Below are positions 36,711-47,663 of a stretch of 64,000 nt of DNA, piece by piece (the stretch's first letter is position 1; each line of letters opens with the position of its first letter). The notes below the pieces were generated by a model. That model did no database searches. It was given only the letters and a program-made list of their open reading frames with translations, and had not been told where the DNA came from. The DNA is from Daldinia sp. FL1419 (taxonomy: Eukaryota > Ascomycota > Sordariomycetes > Xylariales > Hypoxylaceae), in assembly GCA_025201765.1 (NCBI GenBank), contig MU623348.1, positions 1-64,000 on the forward strand, read 5' to 3'. Position numbers and translations under genes: made by a program.

Positions 36711-37045
36711 CTTGTAATTTCGAGGAAAATGTCTGAACTGAAGTAACAACAACTTCTAATTCGCGATACAATAAGTGGGATGTATTATCTGATTCCTAAG
36801 TTTATGGCGACAGACTTTTTTAACTAATACCCTCCCGAATCTGAAAGTTTGGGTTCCTCGTCTCATCTCATTCGAATATTCTTAAAGCCGGAATGATTTT
36901 GTGAACGTTCAAGTTGCAACCCAGAGCTATATTGAAGTTTTCCGTGTAACGAGCGTGTTCTATATTTTATGACTGTGCCACAAGATAAATATCAGACAGA
37001 TATTCTGGTTGCTTTAATCCCTACCCGTTAAAGACTAAAATACCT
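36711..37045. other. Intergenic region, no gene seen
   Basis: Short spacer between the Mtf2-like gene and the oxidoreductase relic. Nothing notable. Confidence 0.5.
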
Positions 37046-37563
37046 ATGGAATTAGCATTTCCCTCCTGTCCATATGAGGTAGTGATAAATATTTGGTCCC
37101 GCCCTCGTATCGAATCCCTAGTTGGAGTAAATTTGAACGAGTTCCCCCATTCGATAACCATCGCTGTCGAACAACAACCCCGTAGCTTTTACGACGTCGT
37201 AGTGATCGGAGGCGGCAATGCCGGGTTTTCTACAGCCACTTTCTACAGTGCAATCCGGTGCTCGGGTTTGTCTACTCGAGAAAGCACCGCTCGAAGATGC
37301 TGGGGGGAATACTTTTTACACGGCTGCTGCGTTTAGGTGCTGCTTCGACGGATTGCAAGATCTATCGCCCAACCTTTTCCAGACCGATGGCACCGAGGGC
37401 CTAGTCCCAAGGTGGAAGGGCACCTTACAGTGCGAATATAAAACCTTCCGGGTAGCTCTGGCCAACGATATACTGTACGGGGCTTATGAGCTTTTTGTTA
37501 GATTGAAAGGATCACATAGAGAAAAAGTTTTTATTTCTCGTGGCAATTACATCACTTCATTCT
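37046..37563 (+). pseudogene. Broken FAD-dependent oxidoreductase (fumarate reductase / tricarballylate dehydrogenase-like)
   Basis: From about 37,187 the frame reads YDVVVIGGGNAGF, the dinucleotide-binding motif of the FAD_binding_2 family. The match then continues in a different frame: QSGARVCLLEKAPLEDAGGN and TFYTAAAFRCCFDGLQDL are family-like and lie in the frame that starts at 37,218. The shift (a net +1) falls between about 37,225 and 37,250. After about 37,395 the sequence no longer resembles the family, and the frame stops at 37,563. A complete family member is over 450 aa. The frame shift and missing C-terminal three quarters make this a relic. An intron is a weaker explanation, because the two frames overlap without splice signals. 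It stands beside an NCS1 permease gene. Confidence 0.65.
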
Positions 37564-37973
37564 GACTCTTGCAAGTCTAGACCCCTGCATAATTCCTACC
37601 GCTTCTTTGGCCTAACCTAGAACATTGGAGTCGTGTAGATGTAGTGGGTTAGATCGTATCATTCTTACATTCTTTGCCTCTTCACGCGTGATATCACCAA
37701 CTCTCGTTGAAACCTTTGGAGAATTTCAGACCTTCAAAAATAGCACTCTGGGACTCGGAAACCCCGGTATATTCTTATAAAGTTCGCGTCTAACGATTCG
37801 GACCTGGTCCGTGGCCTACCGAGCTTTGCTGCGGAAGCTTTAATTGTGCCGCCGATATTCTTGAGTTAGTTTGGAGAGTAACTGGCTACGACTTCGTAAG
37901 ATATCTTATTACTTCCTAGTAGGTATCTACTAGGCGCATATATTCTAACTTGATCGAATTTCTACCTGTCACG
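37564..37973. other. Intergenic region after the oxidoreductase relic
   Basis: About 410 bp. It could contain further decayed pieces of the oxidoreductase, but none was recognised. It is also the upstream region of the permease gene. Confidence 0.35.
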
Positions 37974-39596
37974 ATGTGGCAAGGTGAGCAGCACAGTGGG
38001 CCGACGCCTATCAGCAAGGATGCTGAAAAGATTGTTGGACAAAGCGACGCTATGGAGTCAAAAAACAATACGTCGGGAAAGAGGATTCGAGATGCCCTGG
38101 CAAAATTCATCTCGGACGGTCCTATTGAAGATCGAGGAGTCATGCCGGTAGCATTAGAAGACCGGACAGCCACCAATTATGGTAGCTACTTTTCGATATG
38201 GGCATGTATGAACATAAACCTCCTACCGTGAGTTTCCGCCGATTTATGGGAATGAACTACCTTGCTGACGATCGAATTAGCATCACGTTTGGTATGCTAG
38301 GCCCAACTTACGGCCTAGGTTTAAGGGATTGCGCTTTGGTTATTCTTTTCTTCTGCCTCCTAACTGCTGCTATACCGGCCTACCTTGGTACTCTTGGTCC
38401 CAAGACCGGATTGCGCCAGATGATCCAGGCGCGTTTTTCTTTCGGGAGGTATTTAGTCTCCGTGCCGGTCGTCTTAAACTTAGCTACACTCACGGGCTTC
38501 TGCGTCGTTACTTGCGTCATCGGAGGACAATGCTTATCTGCCGTAGCCGGCGGTTCTCTTACACCTGCGGTTGGTATCGTTGTCATGGGTATTATGGCGC
38601 TGCTTATCTCTTTCTGCGGGTATGATGTGCTGCATCAATATGAACGTTTCGCCTGGATCCCGGCTCTGATAGCTATTATCATCGCTGCGGGTTGCGGAGG
38701 AACGGGCCTCCGCCAGCAAGCCCCAGCAGAGCCTGCGACGGCGGGTGGTGTACTGAGCTTCGGAATGATCATCGCATCGTACATGATACCGTATGCTTGT
38801 CTTGCATCTGATTTTACGACATATTTAAACCCCAAATTCTCTTCGTAAGTCATCACCACGGCTTCTGAAATCGTCCGACCCTTAATCTAATCGAAACTTA
38901 AGCGTGAGACTCTTCTTTTACGGTTATGCGGGTCTTATATTTCCGTCGGTCCTGTTGATGGTTCTAGGGGCCTCCATCGGTGGTGCCATTTCCAGTATTC
39001 CCGAATGGGAAGCGGGCTACGAGTCGACGCAAGTTGGTGGCGTGTTGGCGGCGATGTTATCGCGAGCTGGTGGCTTTGGAAAATTCGTCGTGGTTGTGCT
39101 CTCGCTAACCCTCCTAGGAAATATCGCAGCGACGATGTACTCTATTACTCTCAACTTCCAAATATTGATTCCGCAATTGGTTGTGATACCGCGGTACATG
39201 TTTTCGATCGTAGTCACGGCCATCGTTATACCGGTTAGTATTAGGGCGGCTGTAGAGTTCGTCGCCAGCTTGGAGAATTTTGTCGCGCTGATCGGATATT
39301 GGTCCGCCGCATTCGTGGCGGTGGTGATTGTAGAACATAACGTCTTCAGGCGTGGCAAATACGACACCTACGATCATGATAGTTGGAACGTGGCGTCCCG
39401 CTTGCCCTGGGGTATTGCCGCTTTAACAGCGAGTGCTCTGAGCTTCGCGTTAGTGATCCCTAGTATGTCGCAAGTGTGGTTTGAGGGCCCGATCGCGAAG
39501 AAGTCTGGCGACATTGGATTCGAAATGGCGTTTGCCGTGACAGCGGTTCTCTACCTCCCTCTTCGGTACTTGGAGAAGAAATTCAGCGGGCGATAG
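37974..39596 (+). CDS. NCS1-family purine-cytosine permease (Fcy2-like)
   Basis: Three exons, 37974-38227, 38281-38844 and 38903-39596, give 503 aa. The frame is kept across both introns (53 and 58 nt). The cytosolic N-terminus is hydrophilic and ends in the family stretch GVMPVALEDRTATNYGSYFSIW and NINLLPITFGMLGPTYGLGLRD. Multiple hydrophobic segments follow, about 12 in all. Features typical of fungal purine-cytosine permeases include the RQMIQARFSFG motif after helix 2 and a QYERFAWIP segment. Such transporters take up adenine, guanine, hypoxanthine and cytosine by proton symport at the plasma membrane. The exact substrate cannot be read from the sequence. Confidence 0.88.
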
Positions 39597-39990
39597 AACC
39601 GAATCAAGCAATTCGATATCTACTCTATAGGAATATATGAATGCATGAACATATAATTACACTGTTCCATAGGCGAGTCTCCTAATGCCAGAGCTCTTGA
39701 ATAACTGCGTCTATTACAGGCAATATCGATGTTTATGTTTTCGAGGAGGCTGATTGAGCATTCGCTTATAAAACGTTTTGCCTCAGGCCCTAAGGCCTGT
39801 GATTTTTCTAGCAAATACAACAGCATTTTACCCCCAATAACTATTGGGGTGTTATAAGTCTTCACTATAGAATTGCATTTCATGGTCATAGGATTACCAG
39901 CATTATTTTTAGGTTCTCGCATCACTAAACTTGGATATTATGGTCAATATAGGTAGGCTATATTTTATCAACTCCGTTATATAAGTCGTT
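39597..39990. other. Convergent intergenic region
   Basis: Lies between the permease and the acetylesterase 3' ends. Only unsupported short frames. Confidence 0.5.
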
Positions 39991-40870
39991 CTAGATCGGT
40001 ACGGTGCTGTTTTGAGGTATGCAAGCCCCGTAGAAGGTTTTCGTTAGAGACTCGGTTGAGTTCTTGACAGCCGCGCCGAGAGCAGTAGTCCCGCACTTAA
40101 GACCCAATACGAAGCTCCCGGCCATAACATCAGCCATGTACGGCCCCGTATGTGTATGGTCTTTCGGGTAGTTTGCATTGACAGTCGACGCACCCAGATT
40201 CATCATGGCTTGAACTGCATACTGCTTATGCGGGACGTGATACACGTCTGGGCTTTCTAGTTCGGCGGCCGCATGCCTTTAACATGATTAGCGAATAAAA
40301 CAAAAGTCTACAAATAAGGGATACTTACCATGCATAATAGTCGAACCTGGAGGTGTCGCCGACGCACTTGCCGCTCTCGCAAATGTTATTAGGGGTAGGG
40401 GAGTTTAATATAACCTTCGCCCCCTTTTCAAGGAATATCTTTGCAGCGTTTTTATAATAAGCCGGATACGTTAGTACCGTCTCTTTAACACCATTATACG
40501 TCGTTTGGCAGGTCTGGGCGCCATCTCCTGGGCAATCGGTTCTTCCATTATCATTGCTCAAACTACCACCATCGTTGTGGCCGAACTCGATAATGACCCA
40601 ATCACCTGGTTTGACAACGTTGGCCACTTCTGTAAAGCGGCCTTCCCTCGTAAACGACCTCGCGCTCCTCCCTCCGATAGCAGCGTTGTGTACGACATAA
40701 TCAGAACCGAAGCTATATTTGAGATACTCGCCCCAGCCTTCTGTAGGTATTCCCGAACCACCACCCCCCTTTGCCATCGTGGAATCACCACATAGGTGGA
40801 TGGTGGTAGGAGCTGTCGGTGCAGCTGTGGCAGTTAAAGCCAAAAGCCACCAATATCTGCGGAGGCCCAT
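39991..40870 (-). CDS. Rhamnogalacturonan acetylesterase (SGNH hydrolase, CE12)
   Basis: Two exons on the minus strand, 40870-40329 and 40276-39991, with a 52-nt intron, give 275 aa. The junction restores [21 protein letters not shown] signal peptide covers about residues 1-21. SGNH blocks are all present: GDSTMAKG with nucleophile Ser30, the Gly block [12 protein letters not shown] (block III Asn), and [11 protein letters not shown] near the C-terminus carrying the catalytic Asp and His. The enzyme removes acetyl groups from the rhamnogalacturonan I backbone of pectin, outside the cell. Length fits secreted CE12 enzymes of about 250 aa. Confidence 0.93.
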
Positions 40871-41700
40871 GTTCGTGATGTTTTAGAAAGGTTAACGAAG
40901 CGTATAAAGGAGCAAACCGGCGAATGGAAACATACAACTGTAACAGACCTCTTTTAAGGAAGGAATAGTAATAGTATATAAATCACAGCACAAATAGAAC
41001 AGCGACAAGTAGCCTACGTAATGGCCGCAACAGATGACCACCGACGGCCCTGAAAGCCTAACTGGGATGCTAACTCCACTACTAAAGAAACATGATCTAG
41101 ACCTAAGCCCGCACCACAACGCAACGACAGCTTATAGATCTTAGTTCGCGATAGGTGCGTCTATAATGGGTACCTTGAATTACTCCGCATCTTATTATTT
41201 CCGCGGGAAGGTTTATACGGGGAGATCCCGGGCAAGGCGGGCTGAGAGGACCGGAGTGGGCAAGACTCGCCGGGGGGTCACCCTCCGCAAACCCAGAGGC
41301 CAATTGCCTAAACAGTGAACCTGTCCGGTTCATATTGCACCCTAACGGACGAGAAATTAGACGTATTCTTGGCAAAGTTCGATAATTGGTGGGTTTTGAG
41401 TAGCCAATTGCCGCCAATGATTCCCAGGCACTTTCAAGGGCGCGGTTATGAAGGACCATACCCAGGTAACCTCTTAGTTTCTATCAGCAGCAAGATTACT
41501 ACGAAGTAGAAAGCGCATGGAATTGTCGGTAATATAACGGAATTCTTGACCGAATCTGCGTTACGATATCTGGTAGCGCTGAGGATTGATGCTCATTAAA
41601 CTAAGATCTATACCGGTCGTAAACGCATTCCTAAAATCCTAGATTCGTACCCCGGCTCATAACCAATCTTGTAACTAACTACCTATGTTATATCTCGCAT
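40871..41700. other. Intergenic region, no gene seen
   Basis: Upstream of the acetylesterase and downstream of the phosphomannose isomerase. A GC-rich patch lies at 41,215-41,300. The minus-strand frame at 41,103-41,459 has no family features. Confidence 0.45.
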
Positions 41701-42987
41701 TCACACAACAGCCATATGAATCTGTATACCATGTTGGCTCTCCAGCTTAATTGAGACGCCCGGGGCGACGAAGAATATGAATCCTTCCTTGAGCTGATGA
41801 TCTTTCCCATCGGCGTGCATCACTCCGCTTCCAGAAGTTATAATCATAACGCCGGGTCCGTCGCTTCTGGTAAGCTCCTCGTTTTCGCCGGCACCCAAGT
41901 CCGTCTTAAGCATGTCAAATTCGCTCATCGGTGGCCTATATACCACTGTCTTGCCCTTCTTGCTCTTATCTGACTTCTGGCTTGGAAGATATACGTCATC
42001 CTTGCTATGGGCCTTGAAGGTTAGGGTGTTTGCGAATAAGTCGGCGTTGTTGCGATCTCCGGGGGGACAGAAACCGGTGTTGAGCACGTTGTTGCTTCGG
42101 GCCATACACTCGACGATATCGCCAGCCAAATATGCGTGGATTCCATCCGCAGGAATCCATATCGCGTCCCCAGGACTGAAGACCATATAGTTCATGCACA
42201 GAAGCGCGACTAGACTGCCTGCGTCTTCAGGACCATATTGGTCTTGAAGACGAGGAAGCAAGTCTAGAATGTAGGCTGCGTCACCCAACTGGTCCCTCGG
42301 AGTTTTTGCGAGTTCTATCTGAACCATTTTAACCGTTTCGAGGTCAGACTTGAGTAAATTCCTAGTCACTGTTCGTAACGTCTCGTCCGTCCATTTCGCT
42401 GGCTGTTCCGGATTGAACCGCCGAAGTGGCTGTAGTTGAAAGAGAGGTGTTATCTGCTCAAGAGGTTTAAATCCGGCGAACACCTCGAATTTAGATAAAG
42501 CCACAGCAATTTCAGGCTTGTGATTCGGGTCTGTAAAATTACTTGGATCCTTTTCGTGAAGCTTTCTCGCCAGTTCTTTGTTGGGATGAAGCTGCAACGG
42601 AAGCGCCTTGGCTATTGAGAGGATCTAGGATATTTGGTAAGTTCTCGACGATCCCGATTTCTTATAGATTTCTTAACAAGACGCAAATCTTACCTTGGGT
42701 AGATAAGGTAGTTGGCCGCCAAGTTTTTCGATGACCTTCTTTCCTAGCAGCTGCTCTTTATTTTGTTGGAGGACATCGGCCAACGGCTCGCCAGTGTCTA
42801 GTTTACGGGCAGGGAAATCCGGATAATCACCAAACCACATTTCCGAGTAAAACTCGTCATCATCGATATGGAAATCGGTTCCGGGGGTCTGCGCGCATAA
42901 CCGTGCTGCTAGAGACTGTTTTCCTTTTTTACCCCAGGGGTAATTATTGCAGGTGCCGCTCAATTGAAAAACGAGTTGGGACGTCAT
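41701..42987 (-). CDS. Mannose-6-phosphate isomerase (type I PMI)
   Basis: Two exons on the minus strand, 42987-42694 and 42624-41701, are joined across a 69-nt intron, giving 405 aa. The N-terminus has LSGTCNNYPWGKKG and EMWFGDYPDFPA. Zinc ligands lie in LQLHPNKELA (Gln, His), NHKPEIAVAL (Glu) and PADGIHAYLAGDIVE (His). The conserved VECMARSNNVLNTG block and the C-terminal cupin end (GFIFFVAPGVSIKLES) are present. The cytosolic enzyme interconverts fructose-6-phosphate and mannose-6-phosphate, the entry to GDP-mannose for glycosylation and cell-wall mannan. The product is a little shorter than some fungal homologues (about 430-450 aa) but has no missing block. Confidence 0.95.
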
Positions 42988-43087
42988 TCTCGATGTCCGC
43001 GATGCGCGTTAATTTCAACTATTTACTTGCAAGGCGGTTATAAGATTCTTTAGTATTTCAAGCGCAAATATACTGATTACTTCTTTT

Positions 43088-43114
43088 AATAATAATAATA
43101 ACAATAATAATAAT
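43088..43114. repeat. AAT trinucleotide microsatellite
   Basis: About nine AAT units interrupted once by AAC. Confidence 0.95.
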
Positions 43115-43482
43115 ATCCTTAGGTAGACGAAATGATAACTACATGGCCATATTTGATGCTGGGAATTATATCCCTTCCTTTACGTATCTACCATAGTGAT
43201 GCTGCCATGTCGTCATAGAAGACGTTTGTGTTAGATCTCGGGCATGTCATTATTATGTGGGGGGTTGGAGAGGTGGCTGAACACATCAACGCGTGGCAAT
43301 TCGACCTGGGATTGATTTGGATTGTCCTTTGGAAGAATGCTCATTGTTTACCCATTGCTATATTCCGTTCAGAAATGTCGGAAATGATGGAGAAAATTGA
43401 TATCAAAATCTTAGCTTATTAGTATAGCATTTATCATCCCGGTTGTCTGGTAGCATCGACTGTGTTCCGCGTGGGTACAACT

Positions 43483-43522
43483 TACCTACCTACCTACCTA
43501 CCTAACCTACCTAGGTAGGTAG
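43483..43522. repeat. TACC tandem array with terminal palindrome
   Basis: Five TACC units are followed by CCTACCTAGGTAGG, a perfect palindrome. The same CCTAGGTAGG-like sequence recurs in other spacers of the window. Confidence 0.9.
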
Positions 43523-44023
43523 TACGGTAGGGCGATCTGTATGATCAGGCCTGCCAAGGCGATACGTGAAAGTGATCCGTCCCGTAAGTGCGGCTGAGTG
43601 CTATCCCGGGGAACTATCATCGCATGGAACCGGTTTTATAACACCACGTAAACAAATAATGTACGAAAAACCAGTTGCCGTTTAACGATGAAGTTCTTGG
43701 AAGCCGGCTTTCTAAGAATAAGATGTCAATCAACTATTAGCCCCAGTAAATACAAAGCCGGCTCTACGCTAAAAGGAGTTCGGCCTCTAGATCTTCACCA
43801 CCAGACTTAGTTTCTCGAGAGAGCCATCGACGTCATCGGCCTGGTTAATTGGCAATGTACTTACTTCGCCTTCTTGACAAGAACAAGAAATCATGGAAAA
43901 TTCGAGACGCCGGGTGTATACTACAGCAGACTTTTCCCTCCGGGTATATAAATTGGAGGCCTTGCTTAACTCGTCCAATTTGATATCGGAGAGTTTGTTC
44001 GCCGTTGACACTAAAAACCCGAC

Positions 44024-46235
44024 ATGATGCCTACCGACGAAGAGGGAAAACGGGATGGCCCTTTGGGCGAAAACATGCCCGGCACCAAGCTTACCGACAT
44101 CCTTCCTATTCCTCCAACAACGCAGCCCGTCAGCGAACCTGAGAAACACGACAAGGCGAATAGTTTAAACGAAGAACCGACGCTCTCTCATGCTTTGGCG
44201 ACTATTGACCATGATGAAAAAGGGTTAGCCCAGCAAAGACATGACGAGGAGGTGGTTGACTTGGGCTGGAACGAGAAAAAGCAGGAAATTCCTGCACCAT
44301 TAGTCGGTGGTTTGGATAACGAAGATCTATGGCTCCTTGTTAGAAGGTTTAACAAGGTATGGAAAAATCTGGAAAGAGTAACGAATGAAGCCAGAGTGTT
44401 AACGACCTATTATATAGCAAATATACCACGTCAAAGAAGTTCCTACTGCTGTACCTGGGGACTTGGACCTAAACATCGCCGACGAGGAGGAATTCTCTCC
44501 CGACAAGTTACGCGCCAATGTCGAGCGTTTTTACATGACTGTCGTAGTAGGGCTACTAGCAGCTGTTAAGCATATTGCGCGTTTACGTTCGTGGCGAGAG
44601 GCCCGACGAACTTCATATTTTTGCGCGGTAAGGCTACTGGACGCGTCGAATCTCTTGTGGTCGATACTGACGGACGTGTAGGCTTATTTCATCGCTTGGG
44701 TTCTTGATTTACTTATACCCCTTCTAACCTTCACTCTAATCACTCTAATTGTCTATCCACGTTCGAGAGAGATTTTATTTCCGCCAGCACCTCTTGCCTT
44801 GGTAGATACCAAAACGGGTGGTGTACAGAAACCCAAGGCAGGTGTTCTTGGTAGCACCGAAAGCTCGACCGGAGCGCCACAGAACTTCAAAGGTGAAGCT
44901 GTGGAGCAGGAAGCTAGCAATTTCTTCAACGGATTTACCTCCATCGTAGTAACAAGCGCTACGGGAAAACATCCGCAAGCCTCACCTTCGGCGGAGGCAG
45001 GTTCTCCCGACGATGCCGTACCCGATCCCACTGGGGTAACTGTAGCGGCTGCCGAAGCCAAAGACGTCGCGACTGGAGGGAAAGCCAGTACGAAGCACGA
45101 TAAGACTAAAGTTCCCGTCGAGACGGCTATGTGGACAAAGATGAGGCCAATCATGCACGGCATCGCAGACGTATCGGATACCTGGGAACGATTTGCGAAT
45201 GCCCTTTCTCCTACACCCCCGTTCCCAAGGGATGTCTACAGACTTAGGCTTGCCGCCTTGATAGCACCCCTCTTTCTAGCTTCCCTCTTCGTCACATCTT
45301 ACATGTTTATGAAAGGAGTAACCTTTGGCATTGGCGTCGGCTTTTTCGGGGACCCTATTATCACCCGCGGATTGAAGTGGCTTAACCATACATTCCCTCA
45401 CTGGCAGAAACTTTTAGAGCTCCGCAATACGATCTTAAAGGGTGTGCCGACTAACGCACAGTTGACACTTACTCTACTTAGAATAGGTGAGGCGAATAAC
45501 GCACCCATACCGCCGCCTCCGTCCATAACCGAACCGCCCCCCGAGAGGCCTACAGAAGTTACCGATGCCGAATTGCGAGCTACAGGTGCCGAGCCGCCGC
45601 TAAACGCAACTGAAGGGGAGCTTCGGGAGGCCATGGAACACGATCCGCGAACCGCATACGAAACTGGTGGTTCGGACATAGACGCTGCAAAGGGCCCATC
45701 CAAGCATGGCAAACGGGGAAGCAAGATCATAAGTTTCTTTAAGGGGACGACGAAAGGTGCTGTCAAGACGGTTATAGGAACCGATCACGCCCGGGCGAAA
45801 GCGGGCTCCCATCACGCCAAGAATCGTCTAGGAGCCGTTCCAGGGCCGAAGAGCAGTCGGGTTTCCGGTCCCGTCGACTTCAAGGGTCGTTATAACGGCA
45901 AGAAGGGACACGTCTATATCACGACTAAGTCGACGATCCCGGCGGTATCCTTCAGTACGGACGAGACGATCGAGAAGATTGGTTCGGCGGAACGAGAGGA
46001 CCTACACCCGTTGTGGACCGTAGCGATTAACGACATCGCCGAGATAAGGAAAGTTGGTGGATACGGATGGAAGGCTAAGATTGTCGTAGGTTGGTCTATG
46101 GGTAGGGAGGTAGCCGATGGGCTAGAAATAACGGATCGGACGGGCAACGTACGCCGAATCACCGCGCTACCGATGAGGGACGAGCTGTTTAACCGCCTCG
46201 TGGCTATCGGAGGACAGAAATGGGAGGCCTGGTGA
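44024..46235 (+). CDS. DUF3292-domain membrane protein
   Basis: Three exons, 44024-44356, 44418-44627 and 44682-46235, give 698 aa with all junctions in phase 0. The start has two adjacent Met codons and the first is used here. Exon 1 ends in DNEDLWLLVRRFNK; exon 2 contains EEFSPDKLRANVERFY and HIARLRSWREARRTSYFCA, which fit the fungal DUF3292 family. Hydrophobic segments follow at the exon 3 start (FIAWVLDLLIPLLTFTLITL) and near residues 345-385 (LAALIAPLFLASLFVTSYMF). The C-terminal 140 residues (from about GRYNGKKGHVYITTKST) look like a GRAM-type lipid-binding fold, which is inference. Function is unknown. The middle is Ala/Thr/Gly-rich and likely disordered. Confidence 0.85.
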
Positions 46236-46430
46236 GAGGCCCGCGACCGCGACTTACCGATATCATCAGACGTCTAACAGTAGGATAGTGCAAAGGCGTA
46301 TCCAGGCAATTGATTGCTACGCATTGATTTTACTACTCTGTAAGTCGACTAGAGCGTATGTAGGGTAGGAGTATGTATTATTTAACGCTAAAATGCGATA
46401 TATACTGTCACATAACACTGGTTCAGGTTA

Positions 46431-46639
46431 TCTCAGCGAGCTCAGTCCAGGAGGTTGGAGTTGTTGTACCTCTTCAGGCGCTAGCGTTTTTAACCAATCA
46501 AAAATTTCGAAAAAACTGGAAACACAATTCCAACTTATCTCACAGTCTCAGTAAACTCAGACCAATATATCAAATATAGCGCCTGCTAGTGCCTGTGTTG
46601 CAGCGCCGCAGGCGTTAACATGGTCTGAGTTCACTGAGA
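46431..46639. mobile_element. MITE-like element with ~20-bp terminal inverted repeats and TA flanks
   Basis: Left end TCTCAGCGAGCTCAGTCCA (46,431-46,449) is the near-perfect inverted complement of the right end TGGTCTGAGTTCACTGAGA (46,621-46,639). Both are flanked by TA (46,429-46,430 and 46,640-46,641), as left by Tc1/mariner-type insertion. An extra copy of the left end lies inside at about 46,535-46,564, so the structure may be nested or rearranged. It has no coding capacity. A third related end is at 24,382-24,406. Confidence 0.6.
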
Positions 46640-47390
46640 TAAAAGCAAACAAATTAATACGAAACGAGAGCCATGTTGATCAAATAAAACCTATTGGATA
46701 GTCGCAGCTCTTGGGTATAAAATTAATCTCGGTACTAATGCTTCTAGAATATCAATTAACTTGTAAACTGTATAGATTTGTAAAGCATTTGCAACTATGA
46801 TAGGCCGATGTAATGACTGAGTGCCGTATGCATGCATGACATGGATAGATAAATGGGTATATTGCAGCTCCGTTCAGTTGGGAACGATGGCATGGATCGT
46901 GACCGAAATCGGAGACATCCAAAGTTCTTGGGGGCTTTTTTTTTTCTCTTTTCCCTCCTTTTTCGAGAGGTTCGTATTCTACCATGATAACGTAAGTGAT
47001 TACCATTTAGTACCCAGTGAATTTATGAGATGATACCTAAAGACGGTAAGATGTCATTGACCCACCTTCAGGCGGTATTGTCAATATTTCTCTTGGCTAT
47101 TCTTCATCCTCTATTTCGTATCCAAATTCATGTAAAATTCACCTTTTCCCTGGGTACCTAGGTATGTAGGTAGTGATCAGTCTTTATAATGTTGTTGTAA
47201 TTCACAATCTATAAATTCAAAAAGAAACGAAGAATAGGTAGCCTCTGAATGAAGAAATATAAGTGGGTTGCAAACGCGTCGACGTTCGACAATCACGCGA
47301 TAGTAAGAAAGAGTCTAAGTTAGGGTTAGCGAAATGGTGATAAGGAGTACATAGTTCAGTGGAGATTTGGTCTAAGCAAGTATGCACGAA

Positions 47391-47430
47391 CCCCGTAGCT
47401 GCCTGTAGTTGCCCGTAGCTACCTGTACCT
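47391..47430. repeat. Two-copy 20-bp direct repeat
   Basis: CCCCGTAGCTGCCTGTAGTT is followed directly by GCCCGTAGCTACCTGTACCT; 16 of 20 positions agree. It lies about 230 bp before the peroxiredoxin start. Confidence 0.8.
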
Positions 47431-47470
47431 AGTTCCCGTCAAGGTTCAGGTACGGGTCCATACGCGTAGA

Positions 47471-47473
47471 GGA

Positions 47474-47512
<39 letters not shown>
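47471..47512. repeat. Tandem heptamer array, GGAAACT x 6
   Basis: Five perfect GGAAACT units plus GGAAACC, about 150 bp upstream of the peroxiredoxin start codon. Confidence 0.95.
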
Positions 47513-47513
<1 letters not shown>

Positions 47514-47663
47514 CGAACAAAGATAAGAACCAAAAGTCTTAAACTTTTATTTTTCTTCCAAAAGTTGGCTTCCTTAAACCATCACTTTACACAACTACCC
47601 AACCATCGCCAATCTTTAAATAACTTCCATCGTATCAACGCCGCAAGTCTCTCATCGCAAACA

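Larger units (their letters stand above)
42988..44023. other. Intergenic region with microsatellites
   Basis: Upstream of both the isomerase (minus) and the DUF3292 gene (plus). It contains an AAT microsatellite and a TACC array ending in a palindrome, listed separately. No gene seen. Confidence 0.5.
46236..47663. other. Intergenic region with MITE-like element and tandem repeats
   Basis: About 1.4 kb upstream of the peroxiredoxin gene. Contains the inverted-repeat element at 46,431-46,639, a duplicated 20-mer at 47,391-47,430 and a heptamer array at 47,471-47,512. No gene seen. Confidence 0.5.

Noticed and set aside
41103..41459. 118-aa minus-strand frame
   Set aside because: Lies in a GC-rich spacer; no recognisable domain and no support.
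47565..47663. Upstream extension of peroxiredoxin
   Set aside because: Begins at a TTG and reads like leader; ATG at 47664 gives the standard family N-terminus.
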